Shown here piece by piece: positions 7,665-17,608 of a stretch of DNA of 58,650 bases. The notes under the pieces were generated by a model. It was not told the origin of the DNA. It made no database searches and worked only from the letters and a program-made list of their open reading frames with translations. The stretch's first letter is position 1. Each line of letters opens with the position of its first letter. The position numbers were made by a program, and so were the translations under genes. The stretch is from Betaproteobacteria bacterium. GTDB taxonomy: Bacteria > Pseudomonadota > Gammaproteobacteria > Burkholderiales > SG8-41. The DNA lies in assembly GCA_028292435.1 (NCBI GenBank), contig JAQGMI010000042.1, positions 1 through 58,650 on the forward strand, given 5' to 3'.

Positions 7665-9219
7665 AGCTCTGATCGTCGTTCTGGTGCTTGCGACCGCGGT
7701 GCTGATGGTCGCGAGGCCGAGCCTGTGTCCGGAAACGATGAGCGGCGACGACTTTTCGCGCCGCCGGAACTTGTGGCTGGCAATCACGTTGACCGCTTTC
7801 GCCGCCAGCAATTTCTGGATCTATATCGTCGTTACAGCGGCATTGCTGTTATTTGCGCTCCCGCGCGAAGCAAACCGCATCGCGATGTATTTTTTCCTGT
7901 TGCTGGCAGTGCCGCCGATAGACGCGGACATATCCGGCCTTGGCGTCATCAAACATTTTTTCTCGATTGATTACCTGAGGTTGCTCGCGCTCGCGGTGCT
8001 GCTGCCGACCTTCCTGTCGCTGCGCGCCGAGCCTGAAACACTCAAGTTCGGACGCATATGGCCCGACCGGCTACTGCTCGCGTATCTCGTTCTGCAGTTC
8101 ATTTTGATGCTGACTGTCAGCACCGTCACCAACTCGCTGCGAATCGGTGTCTTCTATGCGTTTATCGATGTTTTTCTGCCGTACTATGTGGCGAGCCGCG
8201 GGCTGAAAAATCTGCCCGCGTTGCGGGAAGCGCTGGCATCGTTTGTCGTGGCAGCGCTTATACTCAGCGCAATTGGCGCGTTCGAATTCGTATTTCACTG
8301 GCTGCTTTACGCGTCACTGCCCAACGCGCTCGGCACGTTCTGGGGCTATGGCTATTATCTTGCGCGCGGCGAGAGCCTGCGCGCGGTCGGGCCGACAGGT
8401 CAGTCCATCGTCGTCGGTTATCTCGTCGTCGTCGCACTCGGTTTTCTCCTCGCTCTGCGCAAGTCGCTGACCCCTGCCGTCTGGAAACTCGGCTGGTGCG
8501 TGCTGCTGATCGGTCTGGTCGCGCCGGTATCGCGCGGACCCTGGATCGGTATGGTGGCGTTGATTGTGGTATTCGCTGCGATGGGACCGGCACCCGGCAA
8601 AATGTTGAGTCTTATTGTTATCGCCGGATTGCTCAGCATCCCGGTGTTACTCGTGGTGCCGGGCGGCAACGAAGTCATCGACCGCCTGCCATTTATCGGT
8701 TCAGTCGATTCCGAAAACGTCACTTACCGCCAGCGCCTGTTCCAGATATCGCTGCAGGTCGTCATGCAGCATCCATTGTTCGGTGCGTTCGATTACTTCT
8801 ATTCGCCGGCGATGCAGGAGTTGAAACAGGGCAGTACCGGGTTCATCGACCTGGTGAACAGTTACGCCGGCATTGCGCTGTCGAGCGGTCTTGTCGGGCT
8901 TTCGCTTTTTCTCTCCATTTTCATCTCCATCGGCGCGCAGATATTCAAAGCGTTCCGCCGCCAGACCGATCGCGACAGCGAGATGCGCCTGATGGGCCGC
9001 GCGCTGCTGGGGACTCTCATCGCCGTGCTGGTCATCATCTTTACCGTCAGCAGCATTACCTTCATTCCGGTCGTGTACTGGGCGCTGGCCGGATTGGGTG
9101 TCGCTTACGCGTACATGCTGGCGCCCGAAAAAGCGGCCGCGCGGGCAACGGCGCCGAGCGGACCATCTACCGGTTTCGAGCCGGCGGCGTTGAGGACGTC
9201 ATGGAATCAAGGCCGTTAA
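7648..9219 (+). CDS. O-antigen ligase/Wzy-like polysaccharide polymerase
   Basis: This 523-residue protein has about a dozen hydrophobic segments and a long periplasmic loop around residues 320-400, between YLVVVALGFLLAL and the later helices. This topology is typical of the O-antigen ligase/Wzy superfamily. It most likely polymerises lipid-linked repeat units at the periplasmic face. Exosortase B loci commonly carry such a polymerase. It overlaps the end of xrtB by 17 bases. A role as ligase rather than polymerase cannot be excluded from sequence alone. Confidence 0.8.
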   Translation: MPEQFRALIVVLVLATAVLMVARPSLCPETMSGDDFSRRRNLWLAITLTAFAASNFWIYIVVTAALLLFALPREANRIAMYFFLLLAVPPIDADISGLGVIKHFFSIDYLRLLALAVLLPTFLSLRAEPETLKFGRIWPDRLLLAYLVLQFILMLTVSTVTNSLRIGVFYAFIDVFLPYYVASRGLKNLPALREALASFVVAALILSAIGAFEFVFHWLLYASLPNALGTFWGYGYYLARGESLRAVGPTGQSIVVGYLVVVALGFLLALRKSLTPAVWKLGWCVLLIGLVAPVSRGPWIGMVALIVVFAAMGPAPGKMLSLIVIAGLLSIPVLLVVPGGNEVIDRLPFIGSVDSENVTYRQRLFQISLQVVMQHPLFGAFDYFYSPAMQELKQGSTGFIDLVNSYAGIALSSGLVGLSLFLSIFISIGAQIFKAFRRQTDRDSEMRLMGRALLGTLIAVLVIIFTVSSITFIPVVYWALAGLGVAYAYMLAPEKAAARATAPSGPSTGFEPAALRTSWNQGR

Positions 9220-9225
9220 GTCGTC

Positions 9226-12200
9226 ATGCGAACACCGTCCTCTTGCCGTTCGGCTGATTGTTCGTTGCTTGGCCGCCTGTTGCACATTGCAAGCAACGTG
9301 GTGCGCTGGCAGCCCGGTAGCAGTGGCCGACTGCGAAAGCATCGCCAGCATGAGACAGCGCCGCTTTGGCGCCTCGCAGCAAGCGTAATTGCATTGTTGC
9401 AGGCGGCGACCGTATCAGCCGCCGATTACAAGGCACCCGCACAGTTTAAGATTACCAATGACGTCGTGAGCCGCGGCGTGACCGCTTTCACCGCGACCAT
9501 CCCGGCGGTCGGCAACAACCTCGTCGACGAAGGCTCGGGCTTCGAGCCGATCGTGTATCGCAACAAGTACAAAGCGCTCGAGAACTCGGCCGACCGCATC
9601 GTCGTGGCGGCCGACCCGCTGTCGCATTACGACACGCTGCGCGAAGGTTTTTTGGACGGCGCCGATGTGCAGGTCTATCGCATCAGCAACGGCCGGTTCG
9701 CGATGGTGCGCGAGGACCGTGTGGCAGAACGCGGATTTCACGTAAGCGGCTGGTGGCAGGCGCTGCGCGAAAACCAGGTCGTGCCCGCGGGCACGACGCG
9801 GTTCTCGTTCAGGTGGGAAAGCTGGAATCGGCCAGGTCAAAAATATTACTTCACCGTCAAGGCAATCGACCGCAGCGGCAATCTGTCCCCGGCTGCGCCC
9901 GCACTGGCGGTCGAGTCGCCGGCGAAGATCGGCAAAAACGAGACGCCGCCGGCCTATCCGGAGTTCAAACCGCTGAAGCCGGCCGCGGACATGAGCGCGC
10001 CGCCCGCGCCGGCGAATCTGCGTGCGACGCTCGCGTCGAATGGTTCGCTGCTGCTCGAGTGGAGTCCTGTTAACGCCGATGATCTGGCCGGCTACATCGT
10101 CTATCGATCCGACTATCCGCCCGAGCGTCAATCCGGCTACTACCTGCAGCTGAGCCGGTCCGCTGCTTCCGGCGCGGAACGCATCAATGCGGGCGACATG
10201 ATCATCGTCAGCAAAAAATTCTACTCGACCTCGCGCAAGCGCTTCATGTCCAATCGCGTCTGGGATGCGTGGAATGAATACAACGTTCTGCTGCCCGGGC
10301 TGATCGAGTTCTTTCCTGACGAAAAGCCCGGCAGGTCGTGGGAGCTTGCGCGCCATCGTCCGGATACGCCCGTCGAGGAACCGGGCGAAACATTCTTGAA
10401 GCTTGACCTTGCGGCCGGCGTTGCCGAATCGATCGGCATCTGGAACCACAGCGGTACTGCGCAGGATTATTACGAAGTCCTCGAAAAGCGCCCGTATACG
10501 ATCGAAGTGTGGCTGAGGCGCGAAAAAGGCGCCGGCACTGCGACTTTTAAATTCAGAGGCCAGTATGCGCAGGGCTTCGTGCCCGTCGTATTCGATGTCG
10601 GCACCGAATGGAAAAAATACACCGCGACCTTCACGCCGCCTGCGGTCCTGCAGTCCGGCGAGCCGAACCGGATGGAGCTCGAAGTTACCGGCCCCGGCAC
10701 CTTCGACATTGATAATTTCCGGATTTATCGCGCCGATACCGGGTATCTGGACTATACCGAGCAGGAATATGCCGTTTTGAAGTCGTCCGCCATCCAGACG
10801 CTGCGCACGCACGGCTTGATCAAGACGAGCTTTCGCACCTATGACCTGACGCAACTCACCAATAGCGGCGGTGTCATGAGCGTTCGTCGCGAAGCACGCC
10901 TCAATACGCTGCCGCAAACGTTGAAGATTATGCGCAAGGCCGGCGCGCTGCCGTGGCTTCAGGTCGAGTTTCATTTGAGTCCGCGCGAATGGCTAGGTTT
11001 AGTCGAATACATGGCGGCGCCGTACGACCCGAGAGTCGACAATCCATCGTCCAAGCCGTGGGCCTACAAGCGGTATGCGCAGGGACAAACGAAGCCGTGG
11101 GTCGAGGAATTCGACCGCATCTACTTCGAGCTCGGCAACGAAACGTGGAATGGGTTGTTCGCGCCGTGGGTATTCGATGGCATGAGCGATGCAGTGACGC
11201 ACCGCGCGTGGGGAAGCGGCGAGCTGTATGGATTGTTCCAGGAGCACGTCATTGCGGTCCTGAAGTCGAGCCCGTACTGGCGCAGCGCCGGCCTCGACAA
11301 AAAATTCGTGTTCATGCTCGGCGGCTGGGCGGGTCAGGATTACGGCCGCGATGCAACAGCGGTATCGCCCTCGTCTACATATCTTACGACGGCTGCATAT
11401 AACGGCGGCTGGGACGAAGGTGAGGGACCGCCGCAGCTGAATGCCGCCGGTCTTTTTAACGTGCTGGCCCAGGTAAATCAGGCGGCGATACCGGGGGCCG
11501 ACGCGCAACAAAAGCAAATCGCCGAGTTGAAAGCCAAAGTCACGACGCGCATACGCCTCGGCACTTACGAAGGCGGCCCGGGGTACGCGCTCAACGGTTT
11601 GAATCATGAACGCGTAACGCCCGAGCAGCAGCGCCAGCAGGAGCAGGTGATGAAAAGCCTGGCGGCCGGCACTGCGACGCTCGATTCTTTCCTCGCGCGC
11701 GCCTATCGGGGTTATGACATCCAGAATTTTTTCATGCTTCAACCAGGCGGGTACTGGAGTTCTCACGCGAAATGGTATCGCGGCGGGCAGGCTTACCCCG
11801 CGTGGAAAGCGATTGCCTTGTTCAACAACGAAGCGACCGGCGACATGCTGCGCACCGAAGCGGCAAGCGTGCCTGCCGCCGCGCTGCCATCATTGGAGCG
11901 GCGCCAGGCAGTTGCAGAAGCGCCGCTCGCGGCAGCGTACGCGACGCGCAAAGGCGATCGCGTCAGCGTCATCGTAGTCTCGCGCAAAGTGCCCGATTAC
12001 CCGGTGGCCGGCGATGACGGCTACACGCCGGTCACCATCAGTCTGCCTTTCAACAATGCACAAGCAGTCACGCTTTTTCGCATGACCGGCGATCCGCGCG
12101 CGAACAACCTGTTGACCGATAACGTCAGATTCGAAAAGGTTGCGATTCCGGCGTCGCGTGCCGGGGCGAATTTCACACTGAACGCTGAGACCGGCGCGGA

Positions 12201-12291
12201 TAGTCGCGGTCTGCCGCCGGCATCGACGTTTGTGTATGTGTTCGACGGTGTGGGGCGCGCGGTCGCAACCGCCGCGCGGCCGGGGCGCTGA
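9226..12291 (+). CDS. Large secreted glycoside-hydrolase-like protein with Fn3- and CBM-like domains
   Basis: This is a 1021-residue exported protein. A signal-like hydrophobic segment lies at about 50-66 (LAASVIALLQAATVSAA). The region that follows is Fn3-like (about 70-230), with a clearer Fn3 domain at 254-310 (PPAPANLRATLASNGSLLLE). A CBM4/9-like beta sandwich spans about 385-505. The C-terminal half looks like a clan GH-A barrel: E639 in FELGNETWNG is a candidate acid/base and E782 in GTYEGGPGY a candidate nucleophile. It may trim or modify the exopolysaccharide. The first 48 residues look poor for a signal, and GTG 9301 is an alternative start. Confidence 0.6.
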   Translation: MRTPSSCRSADCSLLGRLLHIASNVVRWQPGSSGRLRKHRQHETAPLWRLAASVIALLQAATVSAADYKAPAQFKITNDVVSRGVTAFTATIPAVGNNLVDEGSGFEPIVYRNKYKALENSADRIVVAADPLSHYDTLREGFLDGADVQVYRISNGRFAMVREDRVAERGFHVSGWWQALRENQVVPAGTTRFSFRWESWNRPGQKYYFTVKAIDRSGNLSPAAPALAVESPAKIGKNETPPAYPEFKPLKPAADMSAPPAPANLRATLASNGSLLLEWSPVNADDLAGYIVYRSDYPPERQSGYYLQLSRSAASGAERINAGDMIIVSKKFYSTSRKRFMSNRVWDAWNEYNVLLPGLIEFFPDEKPGRSWELARHRPDTPVEEPGETFLKLDLAAGVAESIGIWNHSGTAQDYYEVLEKRPYTIEVWLRREKGAGTATFKFRGQYAQGFVPVVFDVGTEWKKYTATFTPPAVLQSGEPNRMELEVTGPGTFDIDNFRIYRADTGYLDYTEQEYAVLKSSAIQTLRTHGLIKTSFRTYDLTQLTNSGGVMSVRREARLNTLPQTLKIMRKAGALPWLQVEFHLSPREWLGLVEYMAAPYDPRVDNPSSKPWAYKRYAQGQTKPWVEEFDRIYFELGNETWNGLFAPWVFDGMSDAVTHRAWGSGELYGLFQEHVIAVLKSSPYWRSAGLDKKFVFMLGGWAGQDYGRDATAVSPSSTYLTTAAYNGGWDEGEGPPQLNAAGLFNVLAQVNQAAIPGADAQQKQIAELKAKVTTRIRLGTYEGGPGYALNGLNHERVTPEQQRQQEQVMKSLAAGTATLDSFLARAYRGYDIQNFFMLQPGGYWSSHAKWYRGGQAYPAWKAIALFNNEATGDMLRTEAASVPAAALPSLERRQAVAEAPLAAAYATRKGDRVSVIVVSRKVPDYPVAGDDGYTPVTISLPFNNAQAVTLFRMTGDPRANNLLTDNVRFEKVAIPASRAGANFTLNAETGADSRGLPPASTFVYVFDGVGRAVATAARPGR

Positions 12292-12297
12292 CCCGCC

Positions 12298-13686
12298 ATG
12301 CAGCCAGTTACTTTTGCACCCGCGGCCGCGCTCGTGACGCCCATGCCAACGCTCAAGGCTCGCATCTTCAATGCCGGCGGCTGGACGATCGGCGGGCTCG
12401 CGCTCGGCCACATCATCCGGCTTGGCTCCAACTTGCTGATGACACGCCTGCTCGTGCCCGAAGTTTTCGGCATGATGGCAATCGCGGCGCTGATCATGTA
12501 CGGGCTCGCGTTGTTTTCGGATCTCGGCCTGCGGCAGAACATCGTGCAAAGCGCGCGCGGCAACGACGCCGCTTTTCTGAACACGGCCTGGCTGATCCAG
12601 ATCGCGCGCGGCGTGCTGCTGTGGCTGCTCGCGCTTGCGGCGAGCCTGCTCGTCGTTGCGGCCAACCACGCCGGCCTGGTTTCGCCCGGCACCGTCTACG
12701 CCGAACCCGAGTTGCCGTATGTGATCGCGGCGGTATCGCTGAGCGCCGTGATCCTGGGATTCGCATCGACGCGTGCCTTCGAGGCAAGCCGCAAGCTCGC
12801 GCTCGGCCGGGTGACGCAAATTGAAATCGTGAGCCAGGTCGCGGGTCTTGTAGCGATGCTGGCGTGGGTGGCCGTCGATCGCACGATCTGGGCATTGGTG
12901 GCGGGGAGCCTGTGCTCGACGCTGATCAAAACCGTCTTGAGCCACGTGTGGATGCCGGGCACCGCCAACCGATGGCAATGGGACGCAGCGGCATTCGATG
13001 AAATCCTTCGTTTCGGCAAATGGATATTCCTGTCGTCGATCCTGGGCTTTGTCGTCAACAGCGGCGACCGCTTGTTGCTGAGCGCACTCGTGACGTCCAC
13101 GGTGCTCGGCGTTTATGTCATTGCATTCCTGATTTTTGCCGCGCTCGAGCAGCTGATGAGCAGCATGATCGGCAACGTGCTGTATTCGGCGCTGAGCGAG
13201 ATCGCGCGCGAGCGTCCCGCCGATCTCAGGACGAGCTACTACCGGTTTCATTCCGCGGTCGCGGCTTTCGCGTATTTTTCCGCCGGTGCGCTAATGGTCG
13301 GCGGCCATACGCTGATCGGCCTCTTATACGACCCGCGCTACGCGGATGCCGGTTGGATGCTCGAGATTCTGGCGGCAGCGCTCATCACGGTGCCGTTCGA
13401 GATTGCGGCGCAATGCTTCGTCGCGCTCGGCAAGCCGGCGTTGCTGTCGAACATCATCGCTGCGCGTCTGGCTGGATTGCTGGTGCTGACGCCGCTCGGA
13501 TTTTATTTTGGCGGTCTTCACGGCGCGCTGTGGGGAATCGCCCTGAGTTATTTCGCGTGCCTGCCGCCGACTGTTTACTACTGCGTGAAGCACGGATTGT
13601 TCGACGCGCGGCGCGAACTGCTGCTGCTGCCTCTGGTGCCGGTCGGCATGCTGGCCGGCAAGGCTTTCAATCTCGTGCTGACCTGA
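12298..13686 (+). CDS. Wzx-like oligosaccharide flippase (PST/MATE superfamily)
   Basis: This 462-residue integral membrane protein has about 12-14 hydrophobic helices. Near the N-terminus is the signature RLGSNLLMTRLLVPEVFGMM, typical of polysaccharide transporters of the Wzx/RfbX type. It should flip undecaprenyl-linked repeat units to the periplasm for the polymerase encoded two genes upstream. The annotated start is ATG 12298; ATG 12343 (MPTLKARIFN) would also give a good family N-terminus. Confidence 0.86.
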   Translation: MQPVTFAPAAALVTPMPTLKARIFNAGGWTIGGLALGHIIRLGSNLLMTRLLVPEVFGMMAIAALIMYGLALFSDLGLRQNIVQSARGNDAAFLNTAWLIQIARGVLLWLLALAASLLVVAANHAGLVSPGTVYAEPELPYVIAAVSLSAVILGFASTRAFEASRKLALGRVTQIEIVSQVAGLVAMLAWVAVDRTIWALVAGSLCSTLIKTVLSHVWMPGTANRWQWDAAAFDEILRFGKWIFLSSILGFVVNSGDRLLLSALVTSTVLGVYVIAFLIFAALEQLMSSMIGNVLYSALSEIARERPADLRTSYYRFHSAVAAFAYFSAGALMVGGHTLIGLLYDPRYADAGWMLEILAAALITVPFEIAAQCFVALGKPALLSNIIAARLAGLLVLTPLGFYFGGLHGALWGIALSYFACLPPTVYYCVKHGLFDARRELLLLPLVPVGMLAGKAFNLVLT

Positions 13687-13702
13687 TAAGGGCGAACGTC
13701 AA

Positions 13703-14485
13703 TTGAATACACTCAAAACAGCCACGATCGGTGTGCTCAAGCATATTTTTCCCGAACGCATGAAAAATTCGCTGCTGCATCTGTCGTTTCATCTGGCGCA
13801 GGGCGAGTTCCAGAAGTTCGCGCACGAGTATTGTTTCGCGCCCGACATGCGGCGCGGCCTGTCGGCGATGGCCGCGCGGGGATTTACGCCGCGGACGATA
13901 GTCGACGTCGGCGCATTCGAAGCGGGCTGGAGCCGCATGGCGCGGCAGATCTGGCCTGACGCGCGGCTGTTCATGATCGAGCCGAATAACGCGAAGACGA
14001 AATTGCTGCGCAAAGCGGCGACCGAACTCAACGCAACGCTCATGAGCGAATTGCTCGGCGCCGAAGACGGTCAGGAAGTCCCGTTTTACGTGATGGAGTC
14101 GGGCTCGTCGATTCTCGCCGAACGCAGCGGCGTTCAGCGCTCAGTCGAAGCGCGCTGCCTGCGCACGCTCGATGCGCTGCTGCCGGACATCGCCGCGCCC
14201 GGTCTGCTCAAGATCGATGCGCAAGGTTACGAGTTGCAGATATTGCGCGGCGCCTCGCGCATCCTGCCTGAATTCGAAGCAGTGCTGCTCGAAGTCGCGA
14301 TTATTGAAATCAATGAAGGCGCGCCGCTGCTGCACGACGTCGTCACTTTCATGAAGACGCAGGGCTTTGTCGCTTACGACATCCTTGAAATTCACCGGCG
14401 CCCGCTCGATACCGCGCTCAATCAGGTCGACATCATCTTTATTCGCGAGCAGTCGCGCCTGATCGCCGACAAGAGGCATTACTGA
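13703..14485 (+). CDS. FkbM-family methyltransferase
   Basis: This 260-residue protein has a Rossmann-type SAM-binding motif, VDVGAFEAG (67-75), and the FkbM-typical motif LLKIDAQGYELQILRGA (about 168-184). FkbM enzymes O-methylate hydroxyl groups, often on sugars in surface polysaccharides, so this is a candidate modifying enzyme for the exopolysaccharide. The start is TTG 13703, with only a weak AAGGG upstream, so the exact N-terminus is uncertain. Its stop shares one base with the start of the next gene. Confidence 0.82.
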   Translation: MNTLKTATIGVLKHIFPERMKNSLLHLSFHLAQGEFQKFAHEYCFAPDMRRGLSAMAARGFTPRTIVDVGAFEAGWSRMARQIWPDARLFMIEPNNAKTKLLRKAATELNATLMSELLGAEDGQEVPFYVMESGSSILAERSGVQRSVEARCLRTLDALLPDIAAPGLLKIDAQGYELQILRGASRILPEFEAVLLEVAIIEINEGAPLLHDVVTFMKTQGFVAYDILEIHRRPLDTALNQVDIIFIREQSRLIADKRHY

Positions 14486-15606
14486 TGCGCATTACTTTCG
14501 TGCTTCCCACCGTGGATATGAGCGGCGGCATTCGCGTCATCGCGATTTATGCGAAGGCATTGGTGGCGCGCGGGCACACCGTAAAGCTGGTGTCGCCGCC
14601 GCCGCGGCGGGCGCTGCGGCGCAAGCTTAAGTCGCTGATCAGAGGCAAGGGCTGGCCGGCCGCGGGACGCGCCCCTGCCTCACATCTTGACGGCAGCGGA
14701 CTCGATCACCGCGTGCTCGATCACTGGCGTCCGGTGACCGATGCCGATGTGCCCGATGCCGACGTCGTCATCGCCACCTGGTGGGAGACGGCCGAGTGGG
14801 TCGCCGAACTCGGCGCGGAGAAGGGCGCCAAAGCCTATTTCGTGCAGGCGCATGAAATTCATCCGTATCTGCCGGTTGCGCGCTGTCATGCAACTTACCG
14901 GCTGCCGTTGCACAAAATCGTGATATCGCGCTGGCTCGCCGACGTGATGCGCGACCAGTATGGCGACGATTGCGTCGATCTCGTACCGAATAGTGTCGAT
15001 CCTGCGCAATTTTTTGCGCTCGAGCGCGGCAAGCAGCGGCTGCCGACTGTCGGCTTGCTGTATTCGACGGCTGCGTATAAAGCGGTCGAAGTCGCGGTGG
15101 CGGCGGTGGCTGAGGTGCATGAGCGCATGCCGGAACTGCGCGTGGTCTCTTTCGGCAGCGATCGCCAGGATGCGGCGTTGCCCTTGCCTGAATATGTGCG
15201 GTTTTTCTTTTCGCCGCCGCAGGAGGAAATCCGCAACCTTTACGCGCAATGCGACGCCTGGATTTCAGCGAGCCGCAGCGAAGGGTTTAATTTGCCGGCG
15301 ATGGAGGCCATGGCGTGCCGCACGCCGATTGTATCGACACGCACCGGCTGGCCCGAAGAGGTGATCGTCAGCGGACGCAACGGCGTGCTGACCGAGATCG
15401 ATAATGTAGGCGCGCTCGCGCAGGGGCTCGAGTGGATTCTCAGGCTGCCCGACGACGAATGGCGGATGCTGTCGCAGCGTGCCTACGAGACGGCGCGAGA
15501 AGGTTCGTGGGAAGCCTCATCGCGCTTGTTTGAAGAAGCGTTGAAGCGCGCGAGCGTGCGCGCGGCGCGTGGTGAAATCGGCGGTAACCGGGCGCAGGCG
15601 GCGTGA
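14485..15606 (+). CDS. Glycosyltransferase family 4
   Basis: This 373-residue GT-B fold protein begins MRITFVLPTVDMSGGIRVIA, typical of GT4 N-termini. It has the C-terminal EX7E motif at E266 and E274 (EGFNLPAME). GT4 enzymes are retaining transferases using nucleotide sugars; donor and acceptor cannot be told from sequence. It overlaps both neighbours by TGATG-type junctions, so it is probably translated in a coupled series with the other repeat-unit assembly enzymes. Confidence 0.85.
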   Translation: MRITFVLPTVDMSGGIRVIAIYAKALVARGHTVKLVSPPPRRALRRKLKSLIRGKGWPAAGRAPASHLDGSGLDHRVLDHWRPVTDADVPDADVVIATWWETAEWVAELGAEKGAKAYFVQAHEIHPYLPVARCHATYRLPLHKIVISRWLADVMRDQYGDDCVDLVPNSVDPAQFFALERGKQRLPTVGLLYSTAAYKAVEVAVAAVAEVHERMPELRVVSFGSDRQDAALPLPEYVRFFFSPPQEEIRNLYAQCDAWISASRSEGFNLPAMEAMACRTPIVSTRTGWPEEVIVSGRNGVLTEIDNVGALAQGLEWILRLPDDEWRMLSQRAYETAREGSWEASSRLFEEALKRASVRAARGEIGGNRAQAA

Positions 15607-16607
15607 TGCGGGACATGAATCCGGCGGCAGCGCGCTTGTGGATCGTCGTGGTTAATTACCGCACGGCGGCGCTGGCGATTGATTGCCTGCATTCCATTGC
15701 GGCGGAACTGCCGGCGTTCGCGCATCTGCATACCGTGGTCGTGGACAACGCATCGAATGACGGTTCGGTCGAAGCGCTTCGCGCCGCAATCGAGGCCAAT
15801 CAATGGCAGGTGTGGGCGTCGGTGATAGCGAGTGAGCGCAACGGTGGATTTGCTTACGGCAACAACGTCGGCATCAAGCACGCATTGAATGCAGCCGAAC
15901 GTCCCGACTATGTGATGCTGCTCAACCCCGACACCATCGTACGGCCAGGGGCATTGCGCGCGCTGGTTGATTTCATGGATAGCCACTCGCGGGCTGGCAT
16001 CGCCGGTAGTTTGCTCGAGAACGGTGACGGCACGACCGATTGCTCGGCCCACAACGCATTCACGCCGCTCGGCGAATTGGTCGCCGGCGCCAATCTCGGT
16101 GCGCTGAGCCGTGCGCTCGACCGATATGCCGTCTCGCCGCCGACGCAGAAAATCGCGCACCGCTGCGACTGGATCTCCGGCGCGAGCCTGATGGTGCGCA
16201 GCAAAGTGTTTGCCGAGATCGGCTTGCTCGACGACAACTACTTTCTGTATTTCGAGGAGGCGGATTTTTGCCTGCGCACGCGCCAGGCCGGCTGGGAAAT
16301 CTGGTTCGTGCCTGAATCGCGCGTCGTTCATCTCGAAGGCGCCGCGACCGGTATCCGCGAGGTAGTGCGCCGGCGGCCGCGCTACTGGTATGAATCGCGG
16401 CGGCGTTATTTCATCAAGCATTTCGGCTTGAGCGGTTTGCTGCGCGCCGACGCGCTGTGGGCGATCGGCAGAACGTCGCTTGCGGTGCGACGCGCGCTGC
16501 GCCTGGGCCGCGGCGGGGCGGGGCAGGACCCGAAGTGGTATGCGCTCGATCTGCTGTGGGGCGATCTGCGCTCGATATTAGACGGCCGGACATGGCAGAT
16601 ACGCTGA
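15606..16607 (+). CDS. Glycosyltransferase family 2, rhamnosyltransferase-like
   Basis: This GT-A fold protein has 333 residues from ATG 15606; a GTG three bases earlier is also possible. It opens with the motif WIVVVNYRTA, followed by VVVDNASNDGSV and the DXD-like stretch MLLNPDTIV. Later FYFEEADFCLR-type residues (FLYFEEADFCLRTR) are typical of WbbL-like rhamnosyltransferases. Rhamnose is plausible because rfbBACD lie in the same island, but the donor is inferred. The end overlaps the next gene by 16 bases. Confidence 0.85.
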   Translation: MRDMNPAAARLWIVVVNYRTAALAIDCLHSIAAELPAFAHLHTVVVDNASNDGSVEALRAAIEANQWQVWASVIASERNGGFAYGNNVGIKHALNAAERPDYVMLLNPDTIVRPGALRALVDFMDSHSRAGIAGSLLENGDGTTDCSAHNAFTPLGELVAGANLGALSRALDRYAVSPPTQKIAHRCDWISGASLMVRSKVFAEIGLLDDNYFLYFEEADFCLRTRQAGWEIWFVPESRVVHLEGAATGIREVVRRRPRYWYESRRRYFIKHFGLSGLLRADALWAIGRTSLAVRRALRLGRGGAGQDPKWYALDLLWGDLRSILDGRTWQIR

Positions 16608-17608
16608 ATCAAACGGGCGCGCCCTTGCTCGGCGTGGTGGTGATTGGACGCAACGAAGGCGAGCGTCTGGTCAAATGCCTTGCGTCCGTGCGCACGGCCG
16701 CTTATCCGACCGTGTATGTCGATTCAGGCTCGAGCGACCACAGCGTCGCCGTTGCACAATCGTACGGCACTGAAGTTGTCGCGCTCGATCCTGCACGGCC
16801 GTTTTCAGCCGCGCGCGCGCGCAACGAAGGTCACGCGCACCTGCTCAAGCGCTTTCCAACGATCCGTTTTGTGCAGTTCATCGATGGCGATTGCACGCTG
16901 ATCGATGGCTGGCTCGAAGCGGCGGTGGCGGCGCTTGAGGCCGACCCGCGGCGCGCGGCCGTCATCGGTCATCTGTTCGAGCGCCACGCCGATGCCACGC
17001 CGTATAACCGGTTGTGCGCGCTCGAATGGAAATCGCGGCCGGGCGATCTGGAGAATTTCGGCGGGTTGATCGGCATCGCCGTCATTCGCTCGGCCGTGCT
17101 GGTACAACTCGGTGGCTACAACCCGCAAGTCATCGCCGGCGAAGACTCCGAGCTCGGCGTGCGCATGGGACTTGCCGGCTACAAGATCACCAAGCTCGAG
17201 CAGCCGATGGCGACCCATGACGCCAACATGATCAGCTTTCAGCAGTGGTGGCGGCGCGCGGTGCGTTCAGGCCACGCAATCGGGCAACGCGCGCATTTGA
17301 ACGGCAAGTCGGCGCTGCGCGATGCGATGCGCGAGCGCAACAGTGCGGTGTTCTGGGGCATCGTCCTGCCCGCCGGCATATTGCTGACGGCAGTGCCGAC
17401 GCGCGGCCTGAGTTTCATCGCGCTCGGCGCTTACGCGATGCAGGGCTATCGCATTTATCGCGGCCGCCGGCGCTCCGGCGACACCCCGGCCGACGCGATG
17501 CTATATACGAAATTCGTGCTGCTCGCGAAGTTTGCGCATGCAGTAGGCCTCGCCAGGTTTTTCGCCAATCGTGCCGTTCATCGTTATGAAATCATCGAAT
17601 ACAAATAA
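16592..17608 (+). CDS. Glycosyltransferase family 2
   Basis: From ATG 16592 (MADTLNQ) this is a 338-residue GT2. It has GVVVIGRNEGERL at the start, YVDSGSSDHSV, and the metal-binding stretch FIDGDCTLIDGWL. A C-terminal hydrophobic segment (IVLPAGILLTAVPTRG) suggests membrane association. It probably adds one sugar to the repeat unit on the cytoplasmic face. The open frame extends back to 16457, but that part is inside the preceding gene. The end overlaps the next gene by 23 bases. Confidence 0.83.
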   Translation: MADTLNQTGAPLLGVVVIGRNEGERLVKCLASVRTAAYPTVYVDSGSSDHSVAVAQSYGTEVVALDPARPFSAARARNEGHAHLLKRFPTIRFVQFIDGDCTLIDGWLEAAVAALEADPRRAAVIGHLFERHADATPYNRLCALEWKSRPGDLENFGGLIGIAVIRSAVLVQLGGYNPQVIAGEDSELGVRMGLAGYKITKLEQPMATHDANMISFQQWWRRAVRSGHAIGQRAHLNGKSALRDAMRERNSAVFWGIVLPAGILLTAVPTRGLSFIALGAYAMQGYRIYRGRRRSGDTPADAMLYTKFVLLAKFAHAVGLARFFANRAVHRYEIIEYK

